NCBI GenBank assembly: GCA_008508345.1
Contig: QNGE01000956.1
Coordinates: 137,056-201,055, forward strand
Direction: 5' to 3'
Origin: Paragonimus westermani
Taxonomy: Eukaryota; Platyhelminthes; Trematoda; Plagiorchiida; Troglotrematidae
Length of the DNA stretch: 64,000 nucleotides
The translations under genes and the position numbers were made by a program. Below the pieces are notes generated by a model. It ran no database searches, was not told the DNA's origin, and saw only the letters and a list, made by a program, of their open reading frames with translations. Below are positions 24,355 to 36,047 of this stretch, piece by piece (position 1 is the stretch's first letter; each line of letters opens with the position of its first letter).

Positions 24355-24972
24355 GTATGTATGTTTTCCGTTTGGTTAACTATTTTACTACCGATCTTGA
24401 CCAAATTGAAGAAATCCCGATATTCCTCTAAGGTCCGAAATAAACATCGACACCGTTTACGCTGCAGTGCCAAATATGATACGGTCAACCACTGGTGATA
24501 ACACCACGGCCTCAGTAACCAAACTTTTTGAGTCACTGATATGAACTCTAACTACAAAGCTATGATCCGGGAAACCACTGGTATCGTAAAGTCGAGTGTC
24601 ACAGAGAGTGTTTCTGATGATTCTGCAGGTTGAGAAATTGTATTGTTATACAAGGGCCTTTTTACTCTGTACTGTATTTCTTCGCACGCTCATAATTAAC
24701 CACAAAGGCATCTGGATACCTGGGACCTGTTGCGTGGATAACAGGCAATGACTCAGCAGGTTGCAAAGTGCATAGTGTACTTCATAGATCGCTTCAATTC
24801 AGATTTTGTCGTCGAAACGTCTTCAGACATTTTGTTTGCTGGAATTTTCGGCTTTGGTTGGACAGTGCCTGATAACCATTCACCGCCCTTAAGTTAAATC
24901 TTCCCGGTAGCGCCACTTCTCAACAAACGTCATTTCAAAGACGTACACGCAGGTAGAACATAAGCAAGCCGG
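24355..24972 (+). other. FBXL16: FBXL16 intron 2, first part
   Basis: Begins with donor GTATGT. Bases 24929-24965 are the left copy of a direct repeat (see 25758). No gene recognised. Confidence 0.6.
24929..24967 (+). repeat. Direct repeat, copy 1
   Basis: cgtcatttcaaagacgtaca and the following ~18 bases recur at 25758-25796 with one or two differences, 829 bp away. The copy ends six bases before the n at 24973. Confidence 0.8.
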
Positions 24973-24973
24973 N
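24973..24973. other. Single n: assembly join
   Basis: One ambiguous base between the direct repeat and the AT microsatellite. The distance across the join is unknown. Confidence 0.8.
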
Positions 24974-24980
24974 CTTGTAA

Positions 24981-24983
<3 letters not shown>

Positions 24984-25036
<53 letters not shown>
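24984..25036. repeat. (AT)n microsatellite
   Basis: About 26 uninterrupted AT units just after the n at 24973. Such runs often cause assembly breaks. Confidence 0.95.
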
Positions 25037-25038
<2 letters not shown>

Positions 25039-25184
25039 GCATGTGTGATATTGTCTAAAATTTTGTTTTATGTGATTATAGTGCCAGTTTTGAAGACCGC
25101 TGTGATGAGCGAATACATGGTATTTTGTTGGCAAGGTAACATTTCAAAGTAGTGGGAAAGAGACATCTTGAAATTAAAACTTAC

Positions 25185-25548
25185 TTTTGGTCTCGAGACT
25201 TGTTGAGTCCATCAAGGTACGTTTCAAACGCATTTCCTCCTCGACTTTTGTGCTCAGTTTGTTTCGTTCAACAAACACATCATAATCGACCAGAAGTCTG
25301 TTAATATACTCGATAGCTGCACAGAATGCGCTCAAACTGAGTGTGTCTATTTCTTCAGAAACTTTTTTCGTCTGTTGTTTTGTCTGATAAATCAAGTCGA
25401 TCATTTCCAAAGGTGAATCCCGATCCGCTGGTAGACTAAGAAGTTGGCAATTTGCAATACGTTTCAGGACATCGCTAATTCGGTTTTCAAAAATTTGATT
25501 TGCCTGATCCAACGTACGCTCTAAACGATATAATTCTTTGAAGACAGA
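25185..25548 (-). CDS. Internal exon, probable dynein heavy-chain stem, antisense in FBXL16 intron 2
   Basis: A 364-bp stretch on - that is fully open (121 codons plus one base). It is bounded by a strong acceptor (pyrimidine-rich ...gtctctgtttag before 25548) and a perfect donor GTAAGT after 25185. The product is helical and charged: ELYRLERTLDQANQIFENRI, then CQLLSLPADRDSPLEMIDLI, then EEIDTLSLSAFCAAIEYINR. The alternation of long helices with an LPAD-type loop recalls the N-terminal stem of axonemal dynein heavy chains, but I recognise the style rather than a specific paralogue. No neighbouring exons were found on -, so it may be one exon of a gene nested in the intron, or a piece carried here by a misjoin, since the n at 24973 is close. 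Coding status is fairly secure; identity is tentative. Confidence 0.5.
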
Positions 25549-26411
25549 CTAAACAGAGACAAGTGAACAGAAAGCAACAATTATTTCTTTAAGGCTTAGG
25601 CATTTTACAACTGTGACTGACTTGATCCAATTAATTAGTTCGATGCTTATTTCACACGTTAGGCTGCTATATGAGGGAGAACTATATCTGCTTGTGTGTT
25701 CCTCTCTTTGTGTTGGACGGTTTATTCGTATAAGGGAAAAATGATTGGAACTAAACGTCATTTCAAAGACGTACACGCAGGCAGAACATAAGCAAAACGG
25801 TCTCCTTGATAGCGTTACTAGACCATATTATTGTTCAGAACACGAACATTTCTAGTATGGCGCTAAACTAAGCGTCCTGTCCACGTGGCTCAGTTACAGC
25901 ATGTTTGGGACGGCCGGCTGTTCACTCACGTTACAACAATACACATGCATCAGACCACGCGTCAGACCATGAGCGAATGAAACGACTGTCGGTCACTGAA
26001 TGCTGATGTCAACTTTGATGATACGATGAAACATTGACTTCAATTTACCTGTCGTCCTGCCAGACTTGTGGTCCTTCGTTCGTCAAAATGCGGCATAGCG
26101 GTCAAACTGTCGACGTGCCACACAGTTCATTCGTGTGTTTGCGTGTTACTCATGACATGAATGGACAGCCAGTCCGTCCGTACACGTTGTACATGTAGTC
26201 GGTCTTGTAACAACCACAAAATGCAGAGCATTGATATTTCCTAACAACGTGGCATTACAGGTTGACGGGTTCATAGGCTGCTCATCTCTCTGTGTTGAAC
26301 GGTTTATTGGTATAAGGAAAAAATGATTGGAACTAAATAAAAGAACAATTCAATGAACCTGCTGGCTGCAAACATTTCAACAACGAACACTGAAACACAC
26401 TGAAACAACAT
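25549..26411. other. FBXL16 intron 2, repeat-bearing stretch
   Basis: Holds the right copy of the 24929 direct repeat (25758-25796). It also holds a ~50-bp repeat pair: tgtgttggacggtttattcg at 25711 and tgtgttgaacggtttattgg at about 26293, both running into atgattggaactaaa. No coding motif recognised apart from the end of the LINE at 26412. Confidence 0.65.
25758..25796 (+). repeat. Direct repeat, copy 2
   Basis: Near-identical to 24929-24967. The upstream context differs between the copies. Confidence 0.8.
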
Positions 26412-27400
26412 TCAGACATGCGCAGGCATGTGCCGATCGAGAAACATTTCAAAACCCTCAACCAATTCAGCCGTGACCACAGAGTTCGGCAATGCTTTAA
26501 AATGTGAACAGACATAACTGTGAAACAGTTGTGTCTACAAAGTAAACTGTCTGCCCCATCACCCAGTTTCGGGGAGTGATTTCTTAAACTTTCAATCCTT
26601 CTTAGTGCCAGTGAATGACTCGGAGTGTAGAGTGTTTTGTAAGTAGTAAATAGGTCTGTAATTAACTAAGAAATGACCTGATTCTGACAATCTTTCGGAG
26701 TATGGGTTTTTCCTAAACCGTACACTTCTTTTAGTAGCTTATCTCTTAAAACACTGTCAATAAGTGCCAAGTCTTCTTTAGGATAAGGACGACAGGCCTG
26801 TATGTTCGTTTCCACGTGTAGACTGACTATATACAGACGAACACATTGGAAAATACCTCAGGGTGGAAAGTTCCACAAATTCTTCCTAGGAGGTTCAAGA
26901 TTATTTGCGTTTTTTGGCCATGACAGCACAATTTATAGACCGACTCAACGTGTCTGCCAGTGTTGTCCGTAGATCTGGTACGCATTCTGACGCAAGCAGC
27001 TTCATATTAGTAAGGTAACCGCCAGTACAATTTTGATGGCGAACGTGTATGATTGAACGGCAAGGTACTTCTTATCGACTGCTGATTTAGACAGTTCAAA
27101 TAGTTTCGTAAAGTCAGCTACTCAAGAACTCGCCAGAGCTATGTGTCATTAGCGTAAAGCAACATCGGTGATTTGATTCTACTGAGCAGTTCAAGAAAGA
27201 AAAGAATGAATGACAGTGATCCTAAGATTACTCTCGTCGGAACCCTGCTGTTGACTAGGAACTACTCTGACAGCTGTACAATTACGCTGAAGTTGAACCT
27301 ATGTTCAGCCAGATAATCTTCTAGCCACGTGAATAAACGCCCATCAATTCCAGAGGTATTACTATAGATTGACAACTGGGTGAACGATGTCAACTCCCGA
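26412..27400 (-). mobile_element. CR1/Jockey-like LINE, RT and C-terminus remnant
   Basis: Read on -: GIDGRLFTWLEDYLAEHRFN near 27350, SRVPTRVILGSLSFILFFLE near 27230 (family SGVPQGSVLGPLLFILYIND), LLYANDT near 27170, and at the end FKALPNSVVTAELVEGFEMF then LDRHMPAH with a stop at 26412-26414 (family WNSLP..VV...S...F...LD). The PQGS-type RT motif sets it apart from LINE-A/B/C. Frames are broken in between, and the YADD box is YAND. Confidence 0.75.
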
Positions 27401-30204
27401 CGAGGTGTGATGCCAGTAGAAAGCAGTATGATTCGCATTACAGAGATCTTCCTCGCACCTGTGGAGGAGAATGACAGCACCTCTCTACAACGTCTACAAA
27501 GCGTTACTGTGAACATTGGTGATGACAAGGCATTTGGAATCTACTTTAATTAGCCACACGTCTCGTTGAACACGAAGAAAAAGGCACTACGGAGCCGTAG
27601 ATGATTCTATGATGCAAAAAACGGGTGAAAGTTCTTGCCCGAACCGAGCACTGGTGTTATCACGGAAGTTCAACAATAGTAGTAGTATGTTTCGAAAGTA
27701 TGTGAACTGGGCGGGAATTCTTCACTACTGAGTTTAAGGTTATTACCAAACACGAGGATATGGTGTACGATAGTTAACACTCCTCTCGTTACGCGGTTTG
27801 GTCACCATCATCCTAACAATCAAACTGCCAGTCAACCAGAAAGCTTCGTAACTACCGTGAAAGAGGTTGATTTGTGTCAGTCGGACACAGTAGAGCTGTT
27901 GTTTGATGTGGCCCATCTCAGTTAATGACAACATTCGGTGTAAAATCAATTCGGACAAGTGCAATTTGCCGTGAGCTCAACGAGTTATCAAAGCAAACAC
28001 CAGATGTTCCATAATTCAATAAATGTTCCAGACGTGTAAAACTATTCATACTGAGATTCATGCTCAACATTCGCTTATATCACACTGGCATTCACAAAAC
28101 ATGCCAAAGCTTCTCAATGTCAAAGTGCCCATCGGTGGGTTAAACAACCAGTACAGCTTCTGTAGAGAATGTACGAAGAACATGCTGTTTGGAGACGTTT
28201 CGAAAGACGAACACATCGAGCCCAGTACACGAAGGGGGAAAAAATCTGTGGCTGGAAACAAGTAGGGTTCCGAGTAATGGTTATACTGAAACATGAACAA
28301 TCACGAGCTGCACAGTTTCAGAAGGATTTATCTCCATGAATTGAGATACAATAACTCTAAGTTCTGCGCGCTTGTATAATTGCATCTTGTTTAATTGGAA
28401 ATTAGATTAACAAGTTTAAAAATCAGGCGTTTCTGAATTAGTGACCACAAACTAACAGATTGCATTCCGTTGACCATGGATCACAGAAGACACTAGTTCG
28501 ACTGACTACCTATAGTAGCTTTTCAGAGAGAACTCATTTGAGATTAACAACAGTTTATCGTACCTTTACTCGAGTCGATTAGAAAAAGTGAACACTGCTC
28601 ACAGGTGATCGCGACTGAAAGATTAGATATGGGCTTTTAACAAATAGACTAAGAACGCAAAGTTAGATTCGATCGTGCTTGATGTGAAGTCAACGAAACA
28701 GTGATCACCGCGGTCGCCTCAGATGGGCCAAGAATGAAGTTCCATTATTGATCCGTGTGAGAATGTGCACAATTGGTTAGCTCTAACAAAAGAGATCATT
28801 CCAGTTTGAAATGAAGTGGAACAGTCGTCATGCCTGTGCGGATGTGAAAACTGAGAGCATACGTGAGTGGTCTTCAAACCAAAGAAATCAGAACACCGGT
28901 GAACGAACTCTCTAAACCCCAATTATTTCTAAGTCGGTATGTCTCCTGAAGAAATGCGTCAGTATTACATGCTGTGTTAATTCAAATACCCCCACTAAAA
29001 TGATGCGCCACAGATGAGCCAGAAGAACGTGAATTTTAGTTAATTCAGAATTTGCATCGAGGATTCGAAACATGCGTCCACCCCAGAAATTCGACTGATC
29101 AAATGTGAGCAATATTCATAAGGAACTGTAAGATGTGAATATGACAATGTAGTTAATGCAGTGGACAACATATGATGGACAATAAAAGACAACAATACCA
29201 GGTGATCTACTTGCACTTACACTCGAGCAGAATTCGTTTGATTTTGTCTACTAATAAATGAACGAGATAGAAGGCGAACACTGATAGACGGTAGCATTTT
29301 GTATTGGCTCTTCAGTACCAAATGACCAATAGCACGGAAGAACTTTCAATGTAATATCTGCAATAATTGAGGAGGGGGCATGATCAAAGAAACGAGCTAC
29401 AGAACCGTCCACATGAATGACTCACTGCAAATTAGGTCCATGGCAGCCTAAGGTTCGCAAAGAATTGCTTTTGTACGTACAACACAGGTTTGAACCGGTC
29501 TATAGTGATGGCTTCACCAAAGTATGGGTTGTGGTGGCGCACTATGATGGCAAATGTTGAGGTCAAGTCCAGTTGGCAGAATGTGTCGTCCGATTGACGA
29601 ACCTGCGGGCCTAAGACACTCTGTGACTACAGTGTCCAGTTGTGAACCTTAGGCTACCATGTTCCTAAATTGTAGTGAGCGCCATTCAGATAACACGATC
29701 GGATGTTTTTGTTTTTGTCGTTCGTTTATTTGTTTTGCCCCCCCCCTCCAAGTACTGTGGAAGTTAAATTAAAGATTTCCTGTTATTAGTTATTTGGTTT
29801 TGATGAGCCAATATGAAAAGATTTACAAGTGTTCGTCTTCTGTCTTGTGTAAATTACTGGGGAATATAGCTGTTCTAAATTACTAACAAATGACTAAAAA
29901 AGCAATTGGAGTCGATCTGAAAGAAAACGTCCAAAACGCTAAATAGCTTCAAATGTCTGAATCCAACCAACACATCCATTTAGGTTAACTGTAAGATACA
30001 ATACAACACAAAAATAACCATTAAATGAGTGCCAATTCAATGGAGTTATCACATACAGATTACACAGTATATAGTTAAAAAGCGGCTTGGTATGCTGAGC
30101 ATAACGCCACGCTTAAATGAAGGAACAACTTGACGTTATGAAAGGGTCTGAAAATCAAATGTAACTATTTTGGTATTGATATGTTCGCCGAGCTTGGCAT
30201 TTAG
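27401..30204. other. FBXL16 intron 2, unrecognised
   Basis: No gene, RNA or repeat recognised. A short C9 run lies near 29740. Confidence 0.45.
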
Positions 30205-30212
30205 GTTGCAAA

Positions 30213-30244
30213 CGTTTCATCACCAGGCGAGGGGACATCATCAG
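30213..30244 (-). other. Hammerhead-like core of a Penelope-type element (weak)
   Basis: On -, CTGATGA, 19 bases, then GAAACG: the two conserved strands of a hammerhead ribozyme, as found in Penelope-like element repeats. The intervening 19 bases do not form an obvious stem II, so it may be only a decayed copy. No Penelope coding motif adjoins it. Confidence 0.3.
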
Positions 30245-32139
30245 CAGTCACCAACTGGTGTACATCCCATCGAGTGACAAACAAAAGAAACGTCTGAAAC
30301 GAGCACAACCAAAAAGACCGAATGGCCGAACATTTGCAACTTTCACTTATGTCGGCGGTAAAAGTCAGCTGATATTCTTTGTATCATGGTATATTTTCTG
30401 GTCACTTTCTTCTTTCTCTGGAAAAAACAACAGAGCTGTATACTGTTGAGACCGTGTCTTACTATCGCAGCACACCTACGCAGTTAGTAGTGCGAAATCA
30501 TTCCCTTGAGCGTAACTGGTTTTCGTATGGCTTCGTTCCATTGGCTTGCTTGCCATAGTTGAACCTGAATGGACTGAACTCCTAATCAGCCTAACCTTCA
30601 GAATTAACACAGTATATAAGACCGATCACGACGGCGAGGTTGCAGGTCAAGGACACCATACCGCCTTGTCATTGATGTGGAAGATTGTTTTCACCTTTCA
30701 CATCACAAGTTATTCGCTGTCACACAATGTACAAAGTCGCGCGTGAACGGATATTGTCAGGTTGCTCAAACCAAATCAGAAGCAGTAGTGATAAGTCAAG
30801 TTTGGATTCGGGACCGTTTAATTGGTAGACGAGTGTCCTAGTCACTGAATGTGTAACACACAGGACGCAGTGGGTGAAGAAGAGAGACGAGAGATAGAGA
30901 TTATGTACGTTCAAGAAGTTTACTGGAAACAAACCGAGGTCTTGAACTATGAATGTTATGAATTACCCGTTTTGAGGAGTAACAGAGTGTAAGCGAAAAG
31001 GTCGCTTAGCATGAGAGTGTTTATGTGAGATTTACCTTGATGTGACCAAATGTGTCTCATGTGGTAGTTCACTGTCAAACCACACTCTGAAGACTGGTGT
31101 TGAAAGGCAAAAGTGCTTAGCCTGATGATGCACACTGAACAAGCCAGTGAATTGCTGTAAGAAAAGGGATCAACGGCATCCACTGACAAGCACCTGCCAA
31201 TGAGAGCTGTTCCAAACTCTCTCGATCAGTGAATGAGACGGAGATATCAGACAAACAAAACCTTGCAAATTCAGCCCATAATCGGATAAACTCCGAAGTG
31301 GTGACGTGTAGTGTACCTACGGTACTACATTAAGAAATTTTCCATAGTCACCAAGAACACACAATTCTTGACAGTGTAAGCTTTCAACAAGCTCAACGTA
31401 ACACAAACGATAGGGAAAACGTAAATAATGTTGGATAAGGGTAAATTGAGAATAAATACAAAGTAGGAGTGAAAAAGTTGCGTGTACAGTAATAGCAGAA
31501 GACACGAAAGTCAACAAAACGACTGCCAACACTGACGAGCAACCAAATCACCAGGGACTTAAACAAATATTCACGTGACCGCAAAATGAACAGAACCATA
31601 GTCGGTCTGGTTATGCCGAACGGACAATTAAGCATTTAAACAATCGGACTTCTCAATTGCAAAGGACGTGCACCAGCCAGCCAATAATAACAAAGGCGTG
31701 TTCTAAAGCGCAGTGTATAAATATGCACTTCCGAACAGTGACCTCAAATAAGATTTCACATGCTCTTTGGTCTTAAACTTTCTTTTCAGCTAACTAAATC
31801 TTCAAGATCATTCTTAGCCTTTTCGCTCAAAGTGCACAGTAGGTCTTTAGTTTTTTTTACACAGGTGGCCCTGAAGACTACGTTTCCGCTACGGTCATCC
31901 CAAGGTGTTGGGTTTGGTCTAGTCGGTCAGTGTGAAACAGCCACTCGGATCGCACGGTATTTTTTCCAAATAACTATTTATCATAATTGGAAAGGCATGT
32001 AGACTTTTTTCCGATAAAAAACAGGATTTTTTACTGTTTACAATGTAGCTATTCAACCAGGCGTGGTTGTGATAAAAGGTCCTTGTTTACAAGTCCCCTA
32101 TTTCTTGGATGTTATGTACGGACGGAACCATAAGCAGTG
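30245..32139. other. FBXL16 intron 2, unrecognised
   Basis: No feature recognised; only short open frames. Confidence 0.45.
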
Positions 32140-32250
32140 TGAATGAAAATGCCTGCGATGGGATACGAACCCAAGCGTACTGTAGTACTAGTCACCGTGA
32201 CTAATTCGTACAAGGACTTCACCGACAGAGTATAGATGCCTCGACTCATT
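32140..32250 (-). repeat. tRNA-like (SINE-like) segment
   Basis: On - there is a box-B-like gggttcgtatcccatcgcag preceded about 30 bases upstream by a weak box-A-like tagtcacggtgac. There is no clover-leaf with matching acceptor strands, so it is a tRNA-derived SINE or chance rather than a tRNA gene. Confidence 0.3.
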
Positions 32251-32841
32251 TTATGTACACCTATCCTTTACTTGTGTTACGAATGGTAGTCCTCTAAAAT
32301 TCGTTGGCCATTTACTCATAAGTTTTTTATGGCCCATGACAAACAATCCTTACCCGTGTTTCGCAAGAACAGTGCTCGCTAGTGCACTTCAAAATAGGCC
32401 AGAGATAGTAAACTGCTTAAATTCAGCGTGTATGTACACGTTACTAGGCTGCAATAACCGTCACAAAATCCAGCAAATAAGGACGAGGTTGAGGGATTGC
32501 ATTCTATTCACAAGTGTTGACGCCGAACAGCTGAATCGTAAGCTCAAGACGACAACGAATTATTCTCCAATGTTCACCTACTCCGTGAAGGCGTTAAAAC
32601 CCATTCGGCATTGAAATGTTTGTGAAGAACTTGTTGGACTGAGGTACAGCAAAGCAAACTGATCACTAATCTGCCCCAGGCAGTGTCCCGAGTTTCTATA
32701 TCAAACCCTAGCTCAGTTGTTCACTTGTCAGCTCTACACATTATTGGTGAGTTAAAAAAGCTCAATTTTACATATGTAAAAACTAAGTTAAATCCGATTG
32801 GAAACGCAACCGAGCACCACAGACTTTGACTGGTAAGTCGT
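32251..32841. other. Unrecognised; possible 5' part of Penelope copy
   Basis: Open + frame at 32336-32614, with no motif I can tie to the Penelope RT that follows. Confidence 0.35.
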
Positions 32842-33790
32842 TTGGCACGTTTGGTAATTCAGAATTTGAAACGTCATGTGGATGACATCCTGATGTTTGC
32901 GCCACCTTCGCAAACAATCGATGAGATGGTAAATCGGTTTAACACTTGTCACGCCAACCTGACAGTCACTTATGAGCTGGAAAAGAACGGATGCTCGCCG
33001 TTTTTAGACATCCTCATCGGTCGCCAGGATGATGGTTCAGTAAGATGTGCATATCGTAAGCCCACCTGGAATGGTCAGTACACTCAATTCACAGGCTTCA
33101 CGCCAATGAAGAACAAACTAACATTGTTTACGCGTGCTAGGCGCATTTGTTCATCAGAATGTTTAGGTTATCAACTTCGACTGCTTACAACCACTCTGCA
33201 GGATGAGTACCTCGTAAGATTTACCAATAGACACACCCAACAGCGTATTGCGGGAGATAAGGTTCTCACGGTTGGCAAGAACAAAGTCTATATTGAACTA
33301 CCATTCAAAGGTGACACTTCTTCACTTCTAACCACAAAACGTCTCGTCGCATCCATTAAGCGAGCATACAATGCAGCTGAAATCGTAGTCGTTGACCGAA
33401 CTCGGAAGCTACCGTTACCTTCGGTAAAGAGAGAGCAACCTATTGGCGCCAACTCACACTGTATTTATCAATTTGTGTGTAACTGCGGAGAAAGTTACAT
33501 CGCCAGAACCGATAGGTGCTTGAATTCTACGATGAATGGACATCTGTCGAAATGGGTTCAGGATGTGACTGTGCAGTCTACTTCCTTCGTCCCGGGATCA
33601 CGCAAGCCTCCGGCCTCGTCTATCGCCAGGCACATGTTGGCCACTGGATTAATCCAGAATTATAATGCACCACGCTAATCCGCGTTTCCTGCATTTTGCT
33701 GAGGCGGTCACGATTAGTCGTCTCAAGCCAGCGTCGTGTGTATAGAAACCATTATATGTAAGCCTTAGACTCCCACGGACTAAATAATTC
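32842..33790 (+). mobile_element. Penelope-like element: RT end plus GIY-YIG endonuclease
   Basis: A long + open frame to 33678. It has RT motif HVDDILMFAPPSQTIDEMVN (family YVDD, here H for Y), FLDILIGRQDDGSVR, RKPTWNGQYTQFTGFTPM and IELPFKGDTSS, then the endonuclease CIYQFVCNCGESYIARTD (about residue 207). The GIY-YIG pair reads IYQ...YIA, with Gly changed to Ala. After a frame break at about 33680, LHFAEAVTISRLKPASCV and VSLRLP complete the family C-terminus to about 33785. The upstream RT palm, with its DGVAMGSPLGP-type motif, is missing, so it is 5'-truncated and decayed. Confidence 0.88.
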
Positions 33791-34500
33791 AGTCCTGTCG
33801 TTCTCCACCCCATTAGTGTCATATATATGATCCTGGTTAGTTATTTGGTACTGAAGAGGCAACACGAAATGCTAGCATCTACCAGTGTCCGTCTTCTTAC
33901 TGCTATAATTCAGAATGGTAAAAAACCACGGTCTCACCTGAACCCAAACAAACGACAGGAAAAGAAGATCTAAGAGGGACAAGCCTCGTCAACTGAGCTA
34001 CGAAGCCAAGTCAGGGACTTAGAAATTTCACATTTAGACTCAGTTGCTTACTCATTTCCGCTTTGGTATAAGTAATTAAATGATCTATCAGAGAGAGGGA
34101 TTACCTCGGAGGGACTTGCCAAGTGGATCCAGTCACCACGGAGCACTGAAATTGTTACAGATAAATAGTCTTGTTGATGTTTTAACTTAAAAGACCCAGT
34201 GGCTAAGCTCAGATGCTTGACAATACAGTTTTTCTAGAGTCCTTCAAAATTCTTTACGGTTGTTTGATCCACTGTATTCAGTCATTGATTGTTGATAATT
34301 CTAGGGTTGTAAGCATCTAATCCTTGAACTACAGCATCGTATGTGGTAGCAATGATGGAAGAACGTTAACTCAAATGCACGAGTTTTACGTTCAAACTAC
34401 GACCGCAGACGTAAGATATCCGCACCAAATGTAGTACGAATGAAGTTGAATAGTTTGGGCGTCGTGTTTAACATGTTATTGATAAACAGGTAATCGACTA
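33791..34500. other. Unrecognised intron 2 sequence
   Basis: May include the 3' UTR of the Penelope copy; nothing else recognised. Confidence 0.4.
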
Positions 34501-34508
34501 CAACACTC

Positions 34509-34538
34509 CTGAGGAAGGCCACCCGAGGTGGTTGAAAC
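34509..34538 (+). other. Hammerhead-like motif with stem II
   Basis: CTGAGGA, a GC-rich potential stem II (ggccacc, cga, ggtggtt), then GAAAC: the layout of a hammerhead core with one change (CTGAGGA for CTGATGA). It lies about 720 bp downstream of the Penelope coding remnant. Penelope elements of several animals carry such ribozymes in their terminal repeats. Stems I and III were not established. Confidence 0.35.
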
Positions 34539-34661
34539 GTAGAATATTACAACTTGCTCGAAACGTTGTGTTATTCCCAATCTACGACCGCAGACCTTAA
34601 TATAATGATTTTGGCAGTAGTATCCAATCTATCTCATTTGACGATCGAATCTCACGAACAG

Positions 34662-35120
34662 GAGTAGCAGTACATCAGTGGTCCTTACTGATGCTAACTG
34701 TTATTCAGTTTTGTGAAAAAGCAAGTTCTAATCAAAAATAGAAAGAACTTAACCATCAAAACAACCGACAAAATTCACATATCAACATGCGCACACTTTA
34801 GAACTGAACAACAAAGCCGTAAGTGAAACGAAGGCGTCATTGGCAAAAAACAGCTCTATTACGGCTTTCATTGCCCAGCGTCATTAAGCGCATTGTTCCA
34901 CAGACAACTCGGACTGAAAAAAAAAACACTCATCCCATTTAGTCCGACTTGTCGCCATCTTACATAGTCTCCAACACCCGATCCAGTGAGTTGCGAGGCC
35001 CTCAGCTAAGGAGACAAATTCGACCTACAGTTGTCAAACCAGGTTGATCTAGTGCTCCAAATTAGACATTGTCTATGCCAATCGATAGGCACGTTTTCAG
35101 ATGATGTGCCCTGCTTGATT
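34662..35120 (-). mobile_element. LINE-B C-terminus and 3' UTR remnant
   Basis: On -, similarity starts in the C-terminal domain near 35110, passes the degenerate end of the frame (TCAGTCCGAGTTGTCTGTGG near 34910) and continues through the 3' UTR to about 34662 (gcagtacatcagtggtcc on +). It contains a poly-A run near 34920 and several indels. Confidence 0.7.
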
Positions 35121-35569
35121 TTTTTTTCAACCGTCCTGTTGGGGAAGTTGGCTGGGCCCAAAACTTAGTTCCATTGTAAGAAACCTTCTAAAGACTGCTT
35201 ATCCCTTCATGCCAACTTTTACTTCGACTGAGTTGTGTTAACTAACTGTAGTTTTCGTGAACAACATCATTTTTATCTCCGACGTTTAAAGTCCTGCCCT
35301 ATTTAACACAAATCAATCAATCGGTTCATCAGTTCGTGTTTGCTCCGCCATTGGCGACAGAGGCATCTCTCTGGGATTCAACGGCCGCGTATACGAGGCG
35401 ACTGTTATTTCACACCTCTGAAGCTTAAATAATCCGGGTAGACGACGTGAACCATTCTCAGGTGTCTGACCACCGATGTATGCGCTCCATCGATCGTATT
35501 GAGTAGCACCAAACAAGAAGTTAGAGTGCAGGTATTCGGCAAAGATTGCCATGCAAGTTCTCTTGTTCA
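35121..35569. other. Unrecognised spacer between opposed LINE-B tails
   Basis: No motif recognised. Confidence 0.4.
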
Positions 35570-36047
35570 CTCTTTACATTTGCACAGACTTAGGTGGTTA
35601 AATCATGTGCTAATGATTCCAACTAGTCGTCTGTCACACCGATTGTCCTCTGCCGACTAGCGCAATGTGCAAAGTAGACAGATGGTGGCTGGGTGTTGAG
35701 AACTGAATGGTTATCCCTCGTAGGCGTACATGAGACAGCAGCTAATCAGGCTCAGCGATGTTAACGCTGTGATTGTTTGGCCGGGTTATCGATTAGATAA
35801 GTGCAATTAATGAGGCGGAGCATAGAAAACTTAAAAACAGCTATTGTGTTGATTATGCCTTACAAATCGGTTGATCGTAGGCACCTCAATGTCGTTCGAG
35901 TACAGACATAGATGGTTAACAGATAGATTCTCTCTTCTCATTGCCTTTTTCTCGTAGCTAGTACTTGTATTTTCTCCGTGGCTACATGGAAGTCCAGTAT
36001 CAGTGAGAACCACTGGTATGTTGCTGTCTATGATGATGATATATTGC
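35570..36047 (+). mobile_element. LINE-B C-terminus and 3' UTR remnant
   Basis: On +, LNHVLMIPTSRLSHRLSSAD (family LGHVLRMP.SRLP.R.L) near 35595, then stops, then the C-terminal and 3' UTR pattern (gtgcaattaatgaggcggag near 35800) ending gctgtctatgatgatgata at about 36047. It is tail-outward to the - copy at 34662-35120. Confidence 0.7.

Noticed and set aside
32140..32250. Functional tRNA gene on -
   Set aside because: Box B is good, but the acceptor strands do not pair and no anticodon arm closes.
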